Notes: generated from the letters alone by a model not told the origin. Shown: positions 25,657 to 35,597, counted from the stretch's first letter. The stretch is DNA of 64,000 nucleotides from CAYLJJ01 sp964384025 (GCA_964384025.1 CAYLJJ010000022.1:6140-70139), one strand, 5' to 3'. Numbers and translations: made by a program.

Positions 25657-26954
25657 AACATCACCTTGAGTTCAGAGAAGAGGCGGCTTTGACCCTCTAA
25701 GCGGCCAAAAGTGGTCCCCGAGGGGCCTCGAAAGAGGATGGTTCCCAAGTAGATCCGAGTCGCTGGCAGAGGGTCCCAAGCCAGGAAGGTCAGGGCCAAG
25801 AGGTTGGTGTCGGGGAGGTTAACGAGGCTCATGAGCTGCCACTTTAGCTCCTCGCTGAAGGCGTAGCGGAGGCGGCCTACAAGGCGGTGCTGGAGGCTGC
25901 GCTCCACATAGGGATCGGGCTCTCCTAGAGCCTGACGAGCCTCGAACTCCGCTTGGCGATCATATCCCAACGGGAAGGTCTGACCATATTGTAGGTTGAG
26001 GCTGAGGCTGTTGCTGACTGTCCAATCTAAGCCCCCCACCCAAGAGAGCCTGCGGTTGTCTATGAAGGGATCTTCTCCAGAGTCATCTTCGGTATGAAGA
26101 TAGCCCCCCTCCAACTTAAGAGAAAGGGGGCCTAAGAGAGCCTCCGCCTCCAAGCCCAGGACAGAGAGGCTGTGGTAAATGGGGGTGAAGCGGATCAGCT
26201 CGGTGTTAAAGCCCTCCCCTTCGGTCTCCATATGTAGGGAGAAGATCCGGTCATGTCCCCGATAGGCGCTCAAGCCCAGATAAAACAGGTGGCCCTCATA
26301 GCCCAGCCTGAGCGCGCTCTCCCAATCGCTGGGGCGCCTTGAAGGCAGCACAGCCTGAGCTTGCTCTACCTGGATCTCGGCCCCTGGAGGACCCATACTG
26401 TCTGGAAGATCCAGAGCCATCCGTGTGGGCTGAAAGAAGGGCAGGAGGGCCGCCTCCAAGATCAGCTCTCCTAGATAGAGTCGCAGGTCCAGAGCATCGA
26501 CAGGCAGCCGAAAGTTTTCCTTCTCAGCAGACATGCTGTTGAAGTCCCAAGGGGCCAGCAGATCCAAAACCCCACCCCATTCAAATCGTCCCCAGAAGAG
26601 AAACTGGCGACCCAAGCGAAGATCCAGGGGACCCAAGCTGATCAAGTCGATATAGGCCTCTTTAGGAAAAACTCGAAAACCATCGTCTGGATCATCTGTG
26701 GGCTGCCGTGCTGCAGAGAGGCCCTCATATTCAAAGTTGAGGCTGGCCTCGTAGGCCACCCGCTCAGAGGGTCGCCCGTCCAGACGCAGTTGAAGCCGAA
26801 AGCCTCCTCGATCTTGAAGCAGAGCGGGACCCTCATGATGATCCATGAGCCCCAGCTGAGCGAGGCCCCCCGAGTGGTCCAGATAATCGTAGATGTTGAG
26901 GTATCCCCTCAACTCAGGTGCGCTGAGGAGGAGGCTCACGAGGAGAGTTGTCAT
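25653..26954 (-). CDS. Outer-membrane porin-like barrel (DUF1302-like)
   Basis: 433 residues with a short signal peptide (ending LLSAPE), then continuous amphipathic strands with frequent GY/GL turns and a C-terminal MF. The segment RLGRQFLFWGR is close to the LGRQ..WG motif of DUF1302-like outer-membrane proteins, which often travel with a LolA-like lipoprotein-sorting gene, as here. It overlaps the gene before it (ATGA at 26951-26954) and the gene after it by 3-4 bases. Probably a lipid- or substrate-export partner, but no RND/MMPL pump gene is present next to it. Confidence 0.7.
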   Translation of the reverse strand: MTTLLVSLLLSAPELRGYLNIYDYLDHSGGLAQLGLMDHHEGPALLQDRGGFRLQLRLDGRPSERVAYEASLNFEYEGLSAARQPTDDPDDGFRVFPKEAYIDLISLGPLDLRLGRQFLFWGRFEWGGVLDLLAPWDFNSMSAEKENFRLPVDALDLRLYLGELILEAALLPFFQPTRMALDLPDSMGPPGAEIQVEQAQAVLPSRRPSDWESALRLGYEGHLFYLGLSAYRGHDRIFSLHMETEGEGFNTELIRFTPIYHSLSVLGLEAEALLGPLSLKLEGGYLHTEDDSGEDPFIDNRRLSWVGGLDWTVSNSLSLNLQYGQTFPLGYDRQAEFEARQALGEPDPYVERSLQHRLVGRLRYAFSEELKWQLMSLVNLPDTNLLALTFLAWDPLPATRIYLGTILFRGPSGTTFGRLEGQSRLFSELKVMF

Positions 26955-27682
26955 CTGCGAGAGAGCGCTCGGCGGCTGAAGATCTCTTTAGAGAGCCCCT
27001 GATTGATCCTCCTCTTCAGGATCTTTATTTCAGTGATTTTTTTCTCTCCTCCCTCTTGGTGATCGATGGCGCGGATCTGGGTTGGGAGAAGACCTCCTGC
27101 GGTCTGTTCAAAGGCCAGGACCTCTTGAGTCCTTAGAACTTTGCCCCCCTTGATGAACTCCAACTGGCGAACGATGGGGGTCTTATCCAGGCAGAGACGA
27201 AAGGCTTCAAAACCGAACTGGCGCTCCACTTTTGAGTTGAGAGGGCGTCCCCTGAAGAGCTTACATCGCACCCCGTTGATCTCTCTCATCTCATCCAGAG
27301 CTTCAAACTGGAAGAGCTCTGGACGGAGCTTAAAGAATCCCAGGCTGAGCATATCCCTGATCATATAGTTGCTGGCATCAAGGGGCAGGGTCATTACTCG
27401 GCGAATCGCTTTGATATATATCGCCCAGGTGTCCTGAGCGTCGCGAGGGGCCAAGGCCAGAAACTTCATCCCTTTGAGCTTGATGGGCTTCTCAAAGTCT
27501 AGACGGAGCATCTGCCCCTCTTCATCTGCCCGTATCCTCAGCAGCATCTCCTTGGGCTTGTTTCCATCGGAACTGACCTGGAGTTGCAGGGTCGCGCTCC
27601 AGTCTTTCCAGCTCAGGGTCTTCTGAAACTGTTCTAGACCCGGAGGGAGAGAGGAGAGGATTATGAATAGGTTAAGCAGCAC
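26951..27682 (-). CDS. LolA-like outer-membrane lipoprotein-sorting protein
   Basis: 243 residues. The short hydrophobic N-terminus is a likely signal peptide (starts GTG). The body has the half-barrel pattern of the lipoprotein-sorting family: WSATLQLQVSSDG, MLLRIRADEEGQMLRLDF, then KFLALAPRD, IRRVMTLPLDAS, IRDMLSLGFF, and a late region matching 'PIVRQLEFIKGGKVLRTQE'. Members act in the periplasm carrying lipids or lipoproteins to the outer membrane. First gene of the three-gene operon with the barrel and lipoprotein genes. Confidence 0.7.
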   Translation of the reverse strand: MLLNLFIILSSLPPGLEQFQKTLSWKDWSATLQLQVSSDGNKPKEMLLRIRADEEGQMLRLDFEKPIKLKGMKFLALAPRDAQDTWAIYIKAIRRVMTLPLDASNYMIRDMLSLGFFKLRPELFQFEALDEMREINGVRCKLFRGRPLNSKVERQFGFEAFRLCLDKTPIVRQLEFIKGGKVLRTQEVLAFEQTAGGLLPTQIRAIDHQEGGEKKITEIKILKRRINQGLSKEIFSRRALSRR

Positions 27683-27794
27683 GATCTCTCCATTATTTGC
27701 GTTTTGCTAAATCCAACACCATTTTTTATCTATATTTTCGATGGCTGTAAATAAACGGGAAAGGAGAGCAATGAGGCGATCTTGAGTTAGAGCC

Positions 27795-28250
27795 TCAGTA
27801 TTGATCCCGCTCTCTACGCGCGACTTTCTCTCTCTCTGCTTGACGCTTGTCGTACTGGCGACGACCTTTGGCGAGACCAAACTCCAGCTTGGCCCAACCT
27901 CTACGGAAATAGAGCCGAAGCGGAACAGCGGTGAAGCCCTGCTCTTTAACACGGCTCCTGATGCGATGAATCTCGCGCTGTTTGAGCAGCAGCTTCCGAC
28001 GACGCTTGGGCTCATGGTTAAAGCGGTTTCCGTAGCGATACTCTGGGATATGAGCATTGACCAACCAAGCTTCTCCCTCGATGATCTGGATATAGCCCTC
28101 ACCCAGAGTGATCTGTCCTGCTCGGAGACTCTTCACTTCAGTGCCTAGAAGAACCAAGCCCGCTTCAAAGACCTGGGTGATCTCGTAGTCGTAACGCGCC
28201 CGACGATTCCGTGCGATGATCCGCAGCTCTGATGTCGTGCGCTTAGCCAC
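27795..28250 (-). CDS. smpB: SsrA-binding protein SmpB
   Basis: 151 residues matching SmpB over its whole length: IARNRRARYDYEI, GLVLLGTEVKSLR, the conserved NAHIPEY segment and a basic C-terminal tail (KRQAEREKVARRERDQY). With tmRNA it rescues stalled ribosomes. GTG 28250 follows AGGAG with a 6-base spacer. The gene lies only ~18 bp after the T-run that follows rnpB, which leaves no room for its own promoter, so it is probably expressed by read-through. Confidence 0.95.
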   Translation of the reverse strand: MAKRTTSELRIIARNRRARYDYEITQVFEAGLVLLGTEVKSLRAGQITLGEGYIQIIEGEAWLVNAHIPEYRYGNRFNHEPKRRRKLLLKQREIHRIRSRVKEQGFTAVPLRLYFRRGWAKLEFGLAKGRRQYDKRQAEREKVARRERDQY

Positions 28251-28268
28251 TCTTGCTCCTGTTGCTTT

Positions 28269-28282
28269 AAAAAGAGAGTCGG

Positions 28283-28288
<6 letters not shown>
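28269..28288 (-). terminator. Weak intrinsic terminator after rnpB
   Basis: On the - strand GAGAG-ACCGA-CTCTC is followed by TTTTT. The stem is only 5 bp and shares bases with the 3' strand of the RNase P RNA P1 helix, so it is probably leaky or a processing signal. Confidence 0.4.
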
Positions 28289-28664
<376 letters not shown>

Positions 28665-28669
28665 TCGAC

Positions 28670-29416
28670 TCAAACTGGTTCAGGCTCCTCAAAGCCCTTG
28701 TAGAAGATCAGGTATCGATTGCAACTGCTGCAGATCTCCAAGCTCTCCATCCGCTGGATACGGATAAATATCTGAGGTGATAGCGCCAGGTTGCAGGCTT
28801 TGCAGCGACCCTCGCTGGCATCTGAGACCGCCACTCCAGCGCGCGCTTGGCTGATCCGCTCAAAGCGCGCTCGAAGAGAGGGAGCAAGAGAGCCTCTGGC
28901 CTGCGCCTGAGAGCTATTTTGGCTCTCAGCTGAGGTCTTTCGCCGTTTTAAATCCTCGCGCTTCTCCTTGAGGAGCAGATCCATCTCTCTCTTGAGCTGG
29001 TCCCGCTCTTCAGATTTCTTCCTATAATCCGCGCTGCTCTCTTCCAGCTGGCTTAAAAGCTTCTGCAGCTCTTCACCACGTTGCTTGATCTTGCGTCTGG
29101 AGCTATCCAACTCTTTGTTTAGAGCGGTGAGTTCTCGCTGTGAGCTGACCCGACCAAGGCGAGAGCGAGAACGTCGTAGATCCTCCTCTGCCTCCTGAAT
29201 CTCCCGGCGTTTCTTATCACAGAAGCTTTGAGATTCTTGAATATGCTCCATCTTTTCGCTGAGCAGACCATCAAAGAAGAGCAGGGTCTCGGCCTGCTCC
29301 TCCTCGATCACCTTCAGCGCCAAACTGGCTTCTCGGGTCTCCTTGAGATTGTCATTGATCCTCTGCAGCTCCATCAGCACCGCGAGCGTCTCTCTCAAGT
29401 TCCCTCTCCCCTTCAT
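28670..29416 (-). CDS. Coiled-coil protein with C-terminal C4-type zinc ribbon
   Basis: ATG 29416 follows GAGGAG with a 10-base spacer; the longer frame to 29497 would run into the tRNA and is rejected. The product is 248 residues: ~190 residues of heptad-rich coiled coil, then a zinc ribbon with CKAC and CSSC. This matches a widespread family annotated as zinc-ribbon/nucleic-acid-binding protein (structurally known from Helicobacter). The exact function is unknown. It lies between a tRNA gene and rnpB in a housekeeping run. Confidence 0.85.
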   Translation of the reverse strand: MKGRGNLRETLAVLMELQRINDNLKETREASLALKVIEEEQAETLLFFDGLLSEKMEHIQESQSFCDKKRREIQEAEEDLRRSRSRLGRVSSQRELTALNKELDSSRRKIKQRGEELQKLLSQLEESSADYRKKSEERDQLKREMDLLLKEKREDLKRRKTSAESQNSSQAQARGSLAPSLRARFERISQARAGVAVSDASEGRCKACNLALSPQIFIRIQRMESLEICSSCNRYLIFYKGFEEPEPV

Positions 29417-29488
29417 CCTGTAACGCTCCTCTTGGGGAAATCTCCCAGGGTTTTGTGCGAGATTTTGGAGTCTCTTCAGGTAAAAAAG

Positions 29489-29561
29489 TGGGCCCACCAG
29501 GATTTGAACCTGGGACCAACCGGTTATGAGCCGGTCGCTCTGACCACTGAGCTATAGGCCC
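29489..29561 (-). tRNA. tRNA with CAT anticodon, probably tRNA-Ile2
   Basis: Cloverleaf on the - strand: acceptor GGGCCTA/TGGGCCC, D arm GCTC...GAGC, anticodon stem ACCGG/CCGGT with loop CTCATAA, T arm CCAGG TTCAAAT CCTGG, discriminator A. No CCA is encoded; TTTTTT follows one base later. The CAT anticodon fits Met or Ile2 (lysidine-modified). The variable region TTGGTC is like E. coli Ile2 rather than elongator Met, so I lean to Ile2. The gene starts 16 bp after the rpoD stop. Confidence 0.95.
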
Positions 29562-29577
29562 GAAACAGATGACCTCT

Positions 29578-31308
29578 TCAAGTCGAATCAACGCCAAAGG
29601 CGCGTAGACGCTTGCTCCTTGAGGGGTGGCGTAGTTTCCTCAACGCCTTGGCCTCGATCTGTCTGATGCGCTCTCGGGTTACATCAAAATCTTGCCCCAC
29701 CTCCTCAAGGGTGTGGTCCGATTTCTCTCCAATCCCAAAGCGCATCCTCAAAACCTTTTCTTCACGAGGAGTCAGGGTTGCTAAGACCTTACGGGTCTGC
29801 TCCTGAAGGCTTAGGTTGACCACAGCATCGCTGGGACTGACCGCCGCCTTGTCCTCGATAAAGTCGCCCAGGTGACTGTCTTCCTCTTCACCAATGGGCG
29901 TCTCCAAGGAGATGGGCTCCTTGGCGATTTTGAGGACTTTGCGCACTTTGTCAAGAGGCAGATCCATGCGCTCGGCGATCTCCTCAGGTGTGGGCTCTCT
30001 TCCCATCTCCTGGACGAGATAGCGACTGGTGCGGATAAGCTTGTTTATCGTCTCGATCATATGCACCGGGATCCGAATCGTGCGCGCTTGATCCGCGATT
30101 GCTCGCGTGATCGCTTGACGAATCCACCAAGTAGCATAGGTGCTGAACTTGTAGCCCCGCTTATACTCAAACTTGTCCACGGCCTTCATCAAACCGATGT
30201 TGCCTTCCTGGATAAGATCCAAGAACTGAAGACCCCTGTTTGTGTATTTTTTGGCAATGCTAACCACAAGGCGAAGATTGGCCTCGACCAGCTCCGTCTT
30301 AGCACGCTCTGCTGCTCGCTCCTGTTGGGTGATACGTCGATAAAGCTGAGCCAACTCACTCGTGTTCAGGCCCGCTTCCATCTGAACACGGTCCAAGCTG
30401 CGTCGAGCCTTGTTGAGCGCTCTACTTACTTCCAAAAAAAGTTCAGGTTTCGAGTTATAGCGCTTTAAAATCGCCTCTCGTGCCTCAGGCTCCCGCTTAA
30501 AGTGCTGCAGGTCCTCGCTAAAGTGAGTCTCAGATTCAGCTCCCAACATATCAAGAAGCTGTCGAATCTTATCGTTGGCTCTCCGCCCTCGTTGGTGAAG
30601 AAGCTTTAGACGCGCAGCGATCTGATCGACGACCCGCTTGAGGAGCCGCAGCTGGTTCAAGAGGGAGGAGGCCTCCAACTGATGACGCTCTCGCCTCCCC
30701 TCCAGCTGCTTGCGAAAGCTGGGCTTCATCGGCTGAATCCCCGCCAAACGCTCTTCAACCTTGCGTCTGTCTCGATCGATCTTGCCCAACTGCACGCTGA
30801 TGCGGAATACCCGCTCCAGGGGCTTCTCGCGCTCCTCCTGTCCCTCGGGGAGCTCAGAGATCAACTCCTTGAACCTTAGAGTTCGAGAGGAGAGCCTCTG
30901 AAGCAGCTCCAAGGCGATCTTCACCGCGACTGGGCTCTCCAAGACCGCCGCTCTCATCAGAAGCTGACCCGTCTCAATACGCTTGGCGATCTCCACCTCT
31001 CCCTCTCGAGTAAGGAGAGAGACTGAGCCCATCTTGCGCAGGTAGACCCGCACCGGATCATTGGTGCGTCCATAGCCGGGCTCCGGCTCATCGCTCTTTT
31101 TGTGCTGGCTCCCGGGCTGACCTGGAGCCTCCTCCTTGTCGATCACTCGGATACCCGCGAGCTTCAACATGGTGAGAAGCTCATCAAGCTGCTCAGGCAG
31201 ATAGCCGGGCGACAGCACCTTGTTGACCTCCTCATTGGTGAGGAAGCCCTTGCTCTGTCCGCGAGTGATGAGTTCGCGGATTCGACGTTGCTCCTGAGAC
31301 ACGGACAT
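29578..31308 (-). CDS. rpoD: Primary sigma factor RpoD (sigma-70)
   Basis: 576 residues with all regions: 1.1 at the N-terminus, 1.2 from PVRVYLRKMG, a non-conserved region of moderate length, region 2 (NLRLVVSIAKKY, GLMKAVDKFEY, YATWWIRQAITRAI), region 3 (IRIPVHMIETINK) and region 4 with the helix-turn-helix VTRERIRQIEAKALRKLRHP. It directs RNA polymerase to housekeeping promoters. The ATG directly abuts the dnaG stop codon, as in the macromolecular synthesis operon; rpsU is not present upstream. Confidence 0.98.
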   Translation of the reverse strand: MSVSQEQRRIRELITRGQSKGFLTNEEVNKVLSPGYLPEQLDELLTMLKLAGIRVIDKEEAPGQPGSQHKKSDEPEPGYGRTNDPVRVYLRKMGSVSLLTREGEVEIAKRIETGQLLMRAAVLESPVAVKIALELLQRLSSRTLRFKELISELPEGQEEREKPLERVFRISVQLGKIDRDRRKVEERLAGIQPMKPSFRKQLEGRRERHQLEASSLLNQLRLLKRVVDQIAARLKLLHQRGRRANDKIRQLLDMLGAESETHFSEDLQHFKREPEAREAILKRYNSKPELFLEVSRALNKARRSLDRVQMEAGLNTSELAQLYRRITQQERAAERAKTELVEANLRLVVSIAKKYTNRGLQFLDLIQEGNIGLMKAVDKFEYKRGYKFSTYATWWIRQAITRAIADQARTIRIPVHMIETINKLIRTSRYLVQEMGREPTPEEIAERMDLPLDKVRKVLKIAKEPISLETPIGEEEDSHLGDFIEDKAAVSPSDAVVNLSLQEQTRKVLATLTPREEKVLRMRFGIGEKSDHTLEEVGQDFDVTRERIRQIEAKALRKLRHPSRSKRLRAFGVDST

Positions 31309-33225
31309 CTAGTCTGTTCCCTCGGCTTGTGACGGATTGGGCGCTCTCAACTGTTTCTGAACCGCTTCGAACTGAGTTCGATATCTTGCCTGGGACTCAG
31401 AATCATCTGGAGTGGCTCTAGGCCCAAAATTATCTGGATTTTTCAGTATTTCTGCGATGACCTCTTGGCGCTTACGCTCTAGACCCCGCTTCTTTAGAGA
31501 CCTGCTCACCTGCGCAAAAAATGGGCGAATCTGAGCCTCCTCCAGAGAGTTCATGCTGCTTCGACGCTCCCAAAGGAAACCACTTAAATTTGGATCTGTC
31601 AGGTTGTTCAACATCTGATCGATATTTGGGAGCTTTCCAGCCTCAACCTCAGCGTAGAGACTGGAAACAAAAGCAGCCAAACCTTCATGCGTCAAGTGAT
31701 CTTGCCAAAGAGAGGGCTCAAGAAGGGTCACCGCAGCAGGAAAAAGCATTATATATGCAATAGGTTGCAGCATTATTTCAGCGACATTAAGCTTCCCAGA
31801 GCTCTCCTGGACTTGTACCCTTCTGGGCAGGGGTGCTGATCCCGTGTATTCCGCTCTCCAGGGGCGCTGAACCTGCTGCGGTCCCTGGGCTGCAGCACCC
31901 CGGGACTCTCTCAGGGCTTCATCGATGAGCCTATCATCCAATTGTAGCCGCTCTCTGAGCTGCTGACGATAGATGCCCTGTTCCAGCGGGTTCTGTAGAA
32001 GTTCGAAGGCTTTGATGATCTCTCGTAGGGCTTTAACACGGCCTGGAGGGTCATCGGGGTGTTTTTGGATAGAGCGCTGAATGAAAAGATCAAAGAGGGG
32101 CTTGGCCCCGTCCAGCAAGCGCTCAAACTCCTGAGAACCATGCACCTTCAAGAAGCTATCGGGATCTGCTCCCTGGGGGAGCATCACCGCGCGAGGCTGC
32201 ATCCCCTCTTCTAGAAAAGGCAACAGGCTGGCGAAGGCCGCTTTTTGCCCCGCCGCGTCCCCATCCATCACACAGATCACCTGCTCTGAGAGCCGCTTGG
32301 CTAAACGAACCTGCTTAGAACTCAGCGCGGTTCCCATCGCTGCGACGCTGCCCTTAAAGCCTGCCTGCCAAAGGCTGATCACATCGATGTTCCCCTCACA
32401 GAGAATCAGACGCCCTGCTCGTCGAGCGCTGTGGCGTGCTGTGTGAGCACCATAGAGCTGCTCTCCCTTGGTGAAGATGGGAGTCTCAGGGGAGTTCAAA
32501 TATTTGGCGATTTTGCGATCGCTGTACAGGGTACGGGCGCTAAATCCAGTGACCTCAGCGCGTCGATCTAGGATCGGAAACATGAGACGCTCGCGAAAGC
32601 GCAGATAGCCTCCACCGAGGGGCAGCGCCTGACTCCAACCCTCCTCAGGAGGGATCAAGAGGCCGAGCTTGACCAGCCCCTCTCGCCAAATCTCTCTCTC
32701 GCGACAGAAGCGCTCAAACTGAAGCTTGTCTCCGCTGGCCCAGCCAAGACGAAAAGCTTCAGCGCTCTCTCGGCCGATGCCTCGTGCCTCTAAATAGCGC
32801 CGGGCGATCTCAGCCCCAGGGCTCCTCAGCTCATCGCTGAAGAAGGAGGTGATGCTGTCCTGAAGAGCAAAGAGCTGCTCCTGCTCCGTTTTTTGCTGTT
32901 CTCTTGCCTGTTTTTGAGCAGGAGTCTCTGGACGAGCCTCTGGGATCTCAACTCCCACCTCAGCGGCCAGAGTTCGAAGAGCTTCAGGAAAAGAGAGGTC
33001 CTGATGCTCCATCAGGAAACGGATGGCGTCTCCATGTGCCTCGCAACCGAAGCAGTGGTAACTGTTTCTTCCAGGGCTGACGGTAAATGAGGGGGTCTTC
33101 TCCTCATGAAAGGGACAGCAGGCTTTGTAGAGAGTCCCCGCCTTGCGCAGATCAACAGAACGACCGATCAAAGCCACTAGATCGACCCGCTCCTGGACCT
33201 CTCGAATGATCTCCTCTGGGATCAT
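31309..33225 (-). CDS. dnaG: DNA primase DnaG
   Basis: 638 residues. The N-terminal CHC2 zinc finger (CCPFHEEKTPSF, YHCFGC) binds DNA, the central TOPRIM core has LILCEGNIDVISLWQAG and ICVMDGDAAG for metal binding, and the C-terminal ~150 residues would contact DnaB helicase. It makes RNA primers for replication. The stop is contiguous with the rpoD start, so the pair is one operon. Normal length; no unusual feature. Confidence 0.97.
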   Translation of the reverse strand: MIPEEIIREVQERVDLVALIGRSVDLRKAGTLYKACCPFHEEKTPSFTVSPGRNSYHCFGCEAHGDAIRFLMEHQDLSFPEALRTLAAEVGVEIPEARPETPAQKQAREQQKTEQEQLFALQDSITSFFSDELRSPGAEIARRYLEARGIGRESAEAFRLGWASGDKLQFERFCREREIWREGLVKLGLLIPPEEGWSQALPLGGGYLRFRERLMFPILDRRAEVTGFSARTLYSDRKIAKYLNSPETPIFTKGEQLYGAHTARHSARRAGRLILCEGNIDVISLWQAGFKGSVAAMGTALSSKQVRLAKRLSEQVICVMDGDAAGQKAAFASLLPFLEEGMQPRAVMLPQGADPDSFLKVHGSQEFERLLDGAKPLFDLFIQRSIQKHPDDPPGRVKALREIIKAFELLQNPLEQGIYRQQLRERLQLDDRLIDEALRESRGAAAQGPQQVQRPWRAEYTGSAPLPRRVQVQESSGKLNVAEIMLQPIAYIMLFPAAVTLLEPSLWQDHLTHEGLAAFVSSLYAEVEAGKLPNIDQMLNNLTDPNLSGFLWERRSSMNSLEEAQIRPFFAQVSRSLKKRGLERKRQEVIAEILKNPDNFGPRATPDDSESQARYRTQFEAVQKQLRAPNPSQAEGTD

Positions 33226-33267
33226 GATGTCTCTCTCAAAGCAGGGGGATTGAGTTGATGGGGCTGC

Positions 33268-34203
33268 TCAATCTTCAGCCTTCAAGCTGGGATAGTAAGA
33301 TTCCAGGCAATACTCTTGGCGATCGATACGATGTCCTCTGAAGTGGGCTCTGAAGAGCTCCATCAGGCGCTTGCTTGTGCGGTGAAGAGGGAGCTGAATA
33401 AAGGGCTTAAGGAGTCTGCGCTCTACCCCTACGGAAATCAACTCCACATTCTCTTTACCATTCTTGCCCTGCCAAATCGCGCGGAAACAAAGCTCAGAGA
33501 AGTCCTCTTGATCGGTAGGTAGGAGACTCACGAAGTGTTGGACCCAATCCAACTCCCGCTTCTTAAAAATCGCCTGGAGTTTATTTCGACTGCGCTCATA
33601 ACCCTGCTCATCGGCGAGGATCTCAGTCAACATATCCAGAGAAGCAGCGTGGGGAAAGCTCAGCGAGACCTCAAAATCCATCTGAAGTTTATCAAGGTGG
33701 AATTTTTTCAGGTCTTGGATTCTGGATATGTTGTTGTTCAGATAACGGATCAGCGTAAAGAAAAGATTCCAAAGATTTTTAAGGGGAAGAGGTTTGGGTA
33801 CTTCAAGATCTTCCTCACAAAAAAATGATAAACCTTTTGAAGGTCCAGTATGAAAACGACAGCCTTTTTGATCATTTTTGGTAAACCCATAAATGACACC
33901 AGAAGGACAAATTCTATACCCTAACCTACTTTGAAACTCAGTTTCATCGATAAACTCCATATTGCTTGCATGGATGTAAAATTCATTATCTGAGTCTCTA
34001 ACCTCGATGACGCCCTCATACTCCCCCTCAACGGTATAAAGCATCGAAGCCTCATTCCAGGGAACAGCAATATCATCGCCAATATAGTAAAGACCGCCCT
34101 CTATAACCTGATGCTTCAGATTTTGTTCTTTTAAGAATTCGCCGATCCTACGGTTCCATTCTTGGTAGCTTCCAGTTTTTGGATCGACGACGTAGAATTC
34201 CAT
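33268..34203 (-). CDS. Protein of unknown function, AT-richer than neighbours
   Basis: ATG 34203 with AGGA 7 bases upstream is chosen; the frame extends 17 codons further without support. The product is ~311 residues, soluble, with many aromatic residues in the N-terminal half (MEFYVVDP, GGLYYIGDD, NEFYIHASN) and a helical, basic C-terminal half. No signal peptide or membrane helix. The first half of the gene is clearly AT-richer than the dnaG/rpoD block, which may mean recent acquisition. No family was recognised. Confidence 0.65.
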   Translation of the reverse strand: MEFYVVDPKTGSYQEWNRRIGEFLKEQNLKHQVIEGGLYYIGDDIAVPWNEASMLYTVEGEYEGVIEVRDSDNEFYIHASNMEFIDETEFQSRLGYRICPSGVIYGFTKNDQKGCRFHTGPSKGLSFFCEEDLEVPKPLPLKNLWNLFFTLIRYLNNNISRIQDLKKFHLDKLQMDFEVSLSFPHAASLDMLTEILADEQGYERSRNKLQAIFKKRELDWVQHFVSLLPTDQEDFSELCFRAIWQGKNGKENVELISVGVERRLLKPFIQLPLHRTSKRLMELFRAHFRGHRIDRQEYCLESYYPSLKAED

Positions 34204-34297
34204 GCAAAATCCTGAGTGAAAAAAATGCGCGATATTATATAAGCACAAACTCAAATAGTCAAGGTTCTTAGCTGTTTTCTGAAAAGGAACTTAAGCT

Positions 34298-35380
34298 TTA
34301 AGGATCCATTACCACCAAATATCCATTCTGGAGGAGATAGAGTAGATCTTGGCAAGTCTCCAAGTCTGTAGCCTCGCTGTAGTCCAAGATGAGTCTAAAC
34401 TCAGCGCAGTTGACGGCGACCTGTAGAGTGTCCAGAGCTTCGGGCGAGAGAGCGGAAAGTCGAGGCTCTAAGGGGACAGCCAAGAGCAGCCGCTGACCTG
34501 AACGGGGCAGATGAGCCTCATAGCGCTTGAGCTCATCGTACTGTCGCAGACCCTCCACCAAGAGCTGTCGAGGGTTGCCCTCGATCTCCTCTTCAAAGGC
34601 GGGAGGGCTCATGCTGTCCATACGGAAAGAGCCTCGCTGCCAACCCAGGAGACGGAAGAAAGATTTAAGGGGAGGGACATACACCGCCTCAGCTGTTTGT
34701 CCTTGAGGCTGCGCAATCGTCGCGAAGCAGATCTGCCCCTCTCGGAAGTAGACTCGTCCCTCTCGATGCTCATCATCTGTGAGGACCAAGACCCCTGTGC
34801 GTCCATTGGCGCTGAAGAGTTCAACGAGATCCGCCACGCTGACGTCATCGTCAGGGAAGCGACCAGACATCCCCTCAGCGCGATCCAGAGTTTTTCTCTG
34901 GGCGCTCTCCTCAACTTGAGCCTTTCTTTGAGGAGGCTCTTCGGGCTGAGGTGGAGCGGTGAGTGAAGGGCTCTCCAGAGCTTTTGGAGGCCCTGGAGGT
35001 TCAGGAAGCGGCTGCTCAACAGTCCTTTCTGGTTTGAGGTCGCTTATCGGGTTGGGTCCTGGAGGTTGCAGGCTGATGCCGGTGCCCTCCTTTAAGATCA
35101 CCTCCATCAAGGAGGTCCCCACCAGGATCTTATCGCCGATCTTCAGCCGCGCAACAGAGACGCGCTCACCGTTGACGAAAGTCCCATTGGTGCTTTTGAG
35201 ATCTTGGAGGACGATCTGTCCATGATAGGTGGCGATCTTGGTGTGGCGGCGAGAGACCATGTCCTCATCGAGGACCATATCAAACTCGCTGCCCCTCCCG
35301 ATGATCAGCTCTCGGTTGGGTCGTAGGGGAAACTCGCCCCCTGTATATTTTCCGGCAACAAAGCGCAGGGCATGAGCCAT
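34298..35380 (-). CDS. FHA-domain protein with PATAN (DUF4388) domain
   Basis: ATG 35380 is preceded by AGGTGGA; the frame's further 14 codons are unlikely. 360 residues. Residues ~10-95 form an FHA domain that binds phosphothreonine (IIGRGSEFD, VSRRHTKI, LKSTNGTFVNG). A Pro/Glu-rich linker follows, then a PATAN-type domain (VADLVELFSANGRTGVLVL, GRVYFREGQICFA). This pairing is common in Myxococcota signalling and links Ser/Thr kinase output to other regulators. A likely kinase partner is not adjacent; the two kinase-like genes of this window are 6-9 kb away. Confidence 0.85.
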   Translation of the reverse strand: MAHALRFVAGKYTGGEFPLRPNRELIIGRGSEFDMVLDEDMVSRRHTKIATYHGQIVLQDLKSTNGTFVNGERVSVARLKIGDKILVGTSLMEVILKEGTGISLQPPGPNPISDLKPERTVEQPLPEPPGPPKALESPSLTAPPQPEEPPQRKAQVEESAQRKTLDRAEGMSGRFPDDDVSVADLVELFSANGRTGVLVLTDDEHREGRVYFREGQICFATIAQPQGQTAEAVYVPPLKSFFRLLGWQRGSFRMDSMSPPAFEEEIEGNPRQLLVEGLRQYDELKRYEAHLPRSGQRLLLAVPLEPRLSALSPEALDTLQVAVNCAEFRLILDYSEATDLETCQDLLYLLQNGYLVVMDP

Positions 35381-35597
35381 GGTAAATTCCACCTGCCTTG
35401 CTAAATTGAACCTCACTAGCACAGCCCCCAGTTCAAATCCACACCTCCATTTTATTTCTACTCTTCGAGGCGCCTAGAAGAGTGAAATGAGGCTCCTTGC
35501 GCTGTGGAGCTTGCGAACGCCCCCGTGCTGAGAGATACACTCCAAAAACCCAAGTCACTCCAAATATCCAAAAAGAGCCATTCAGGAGTTTTTAAAA

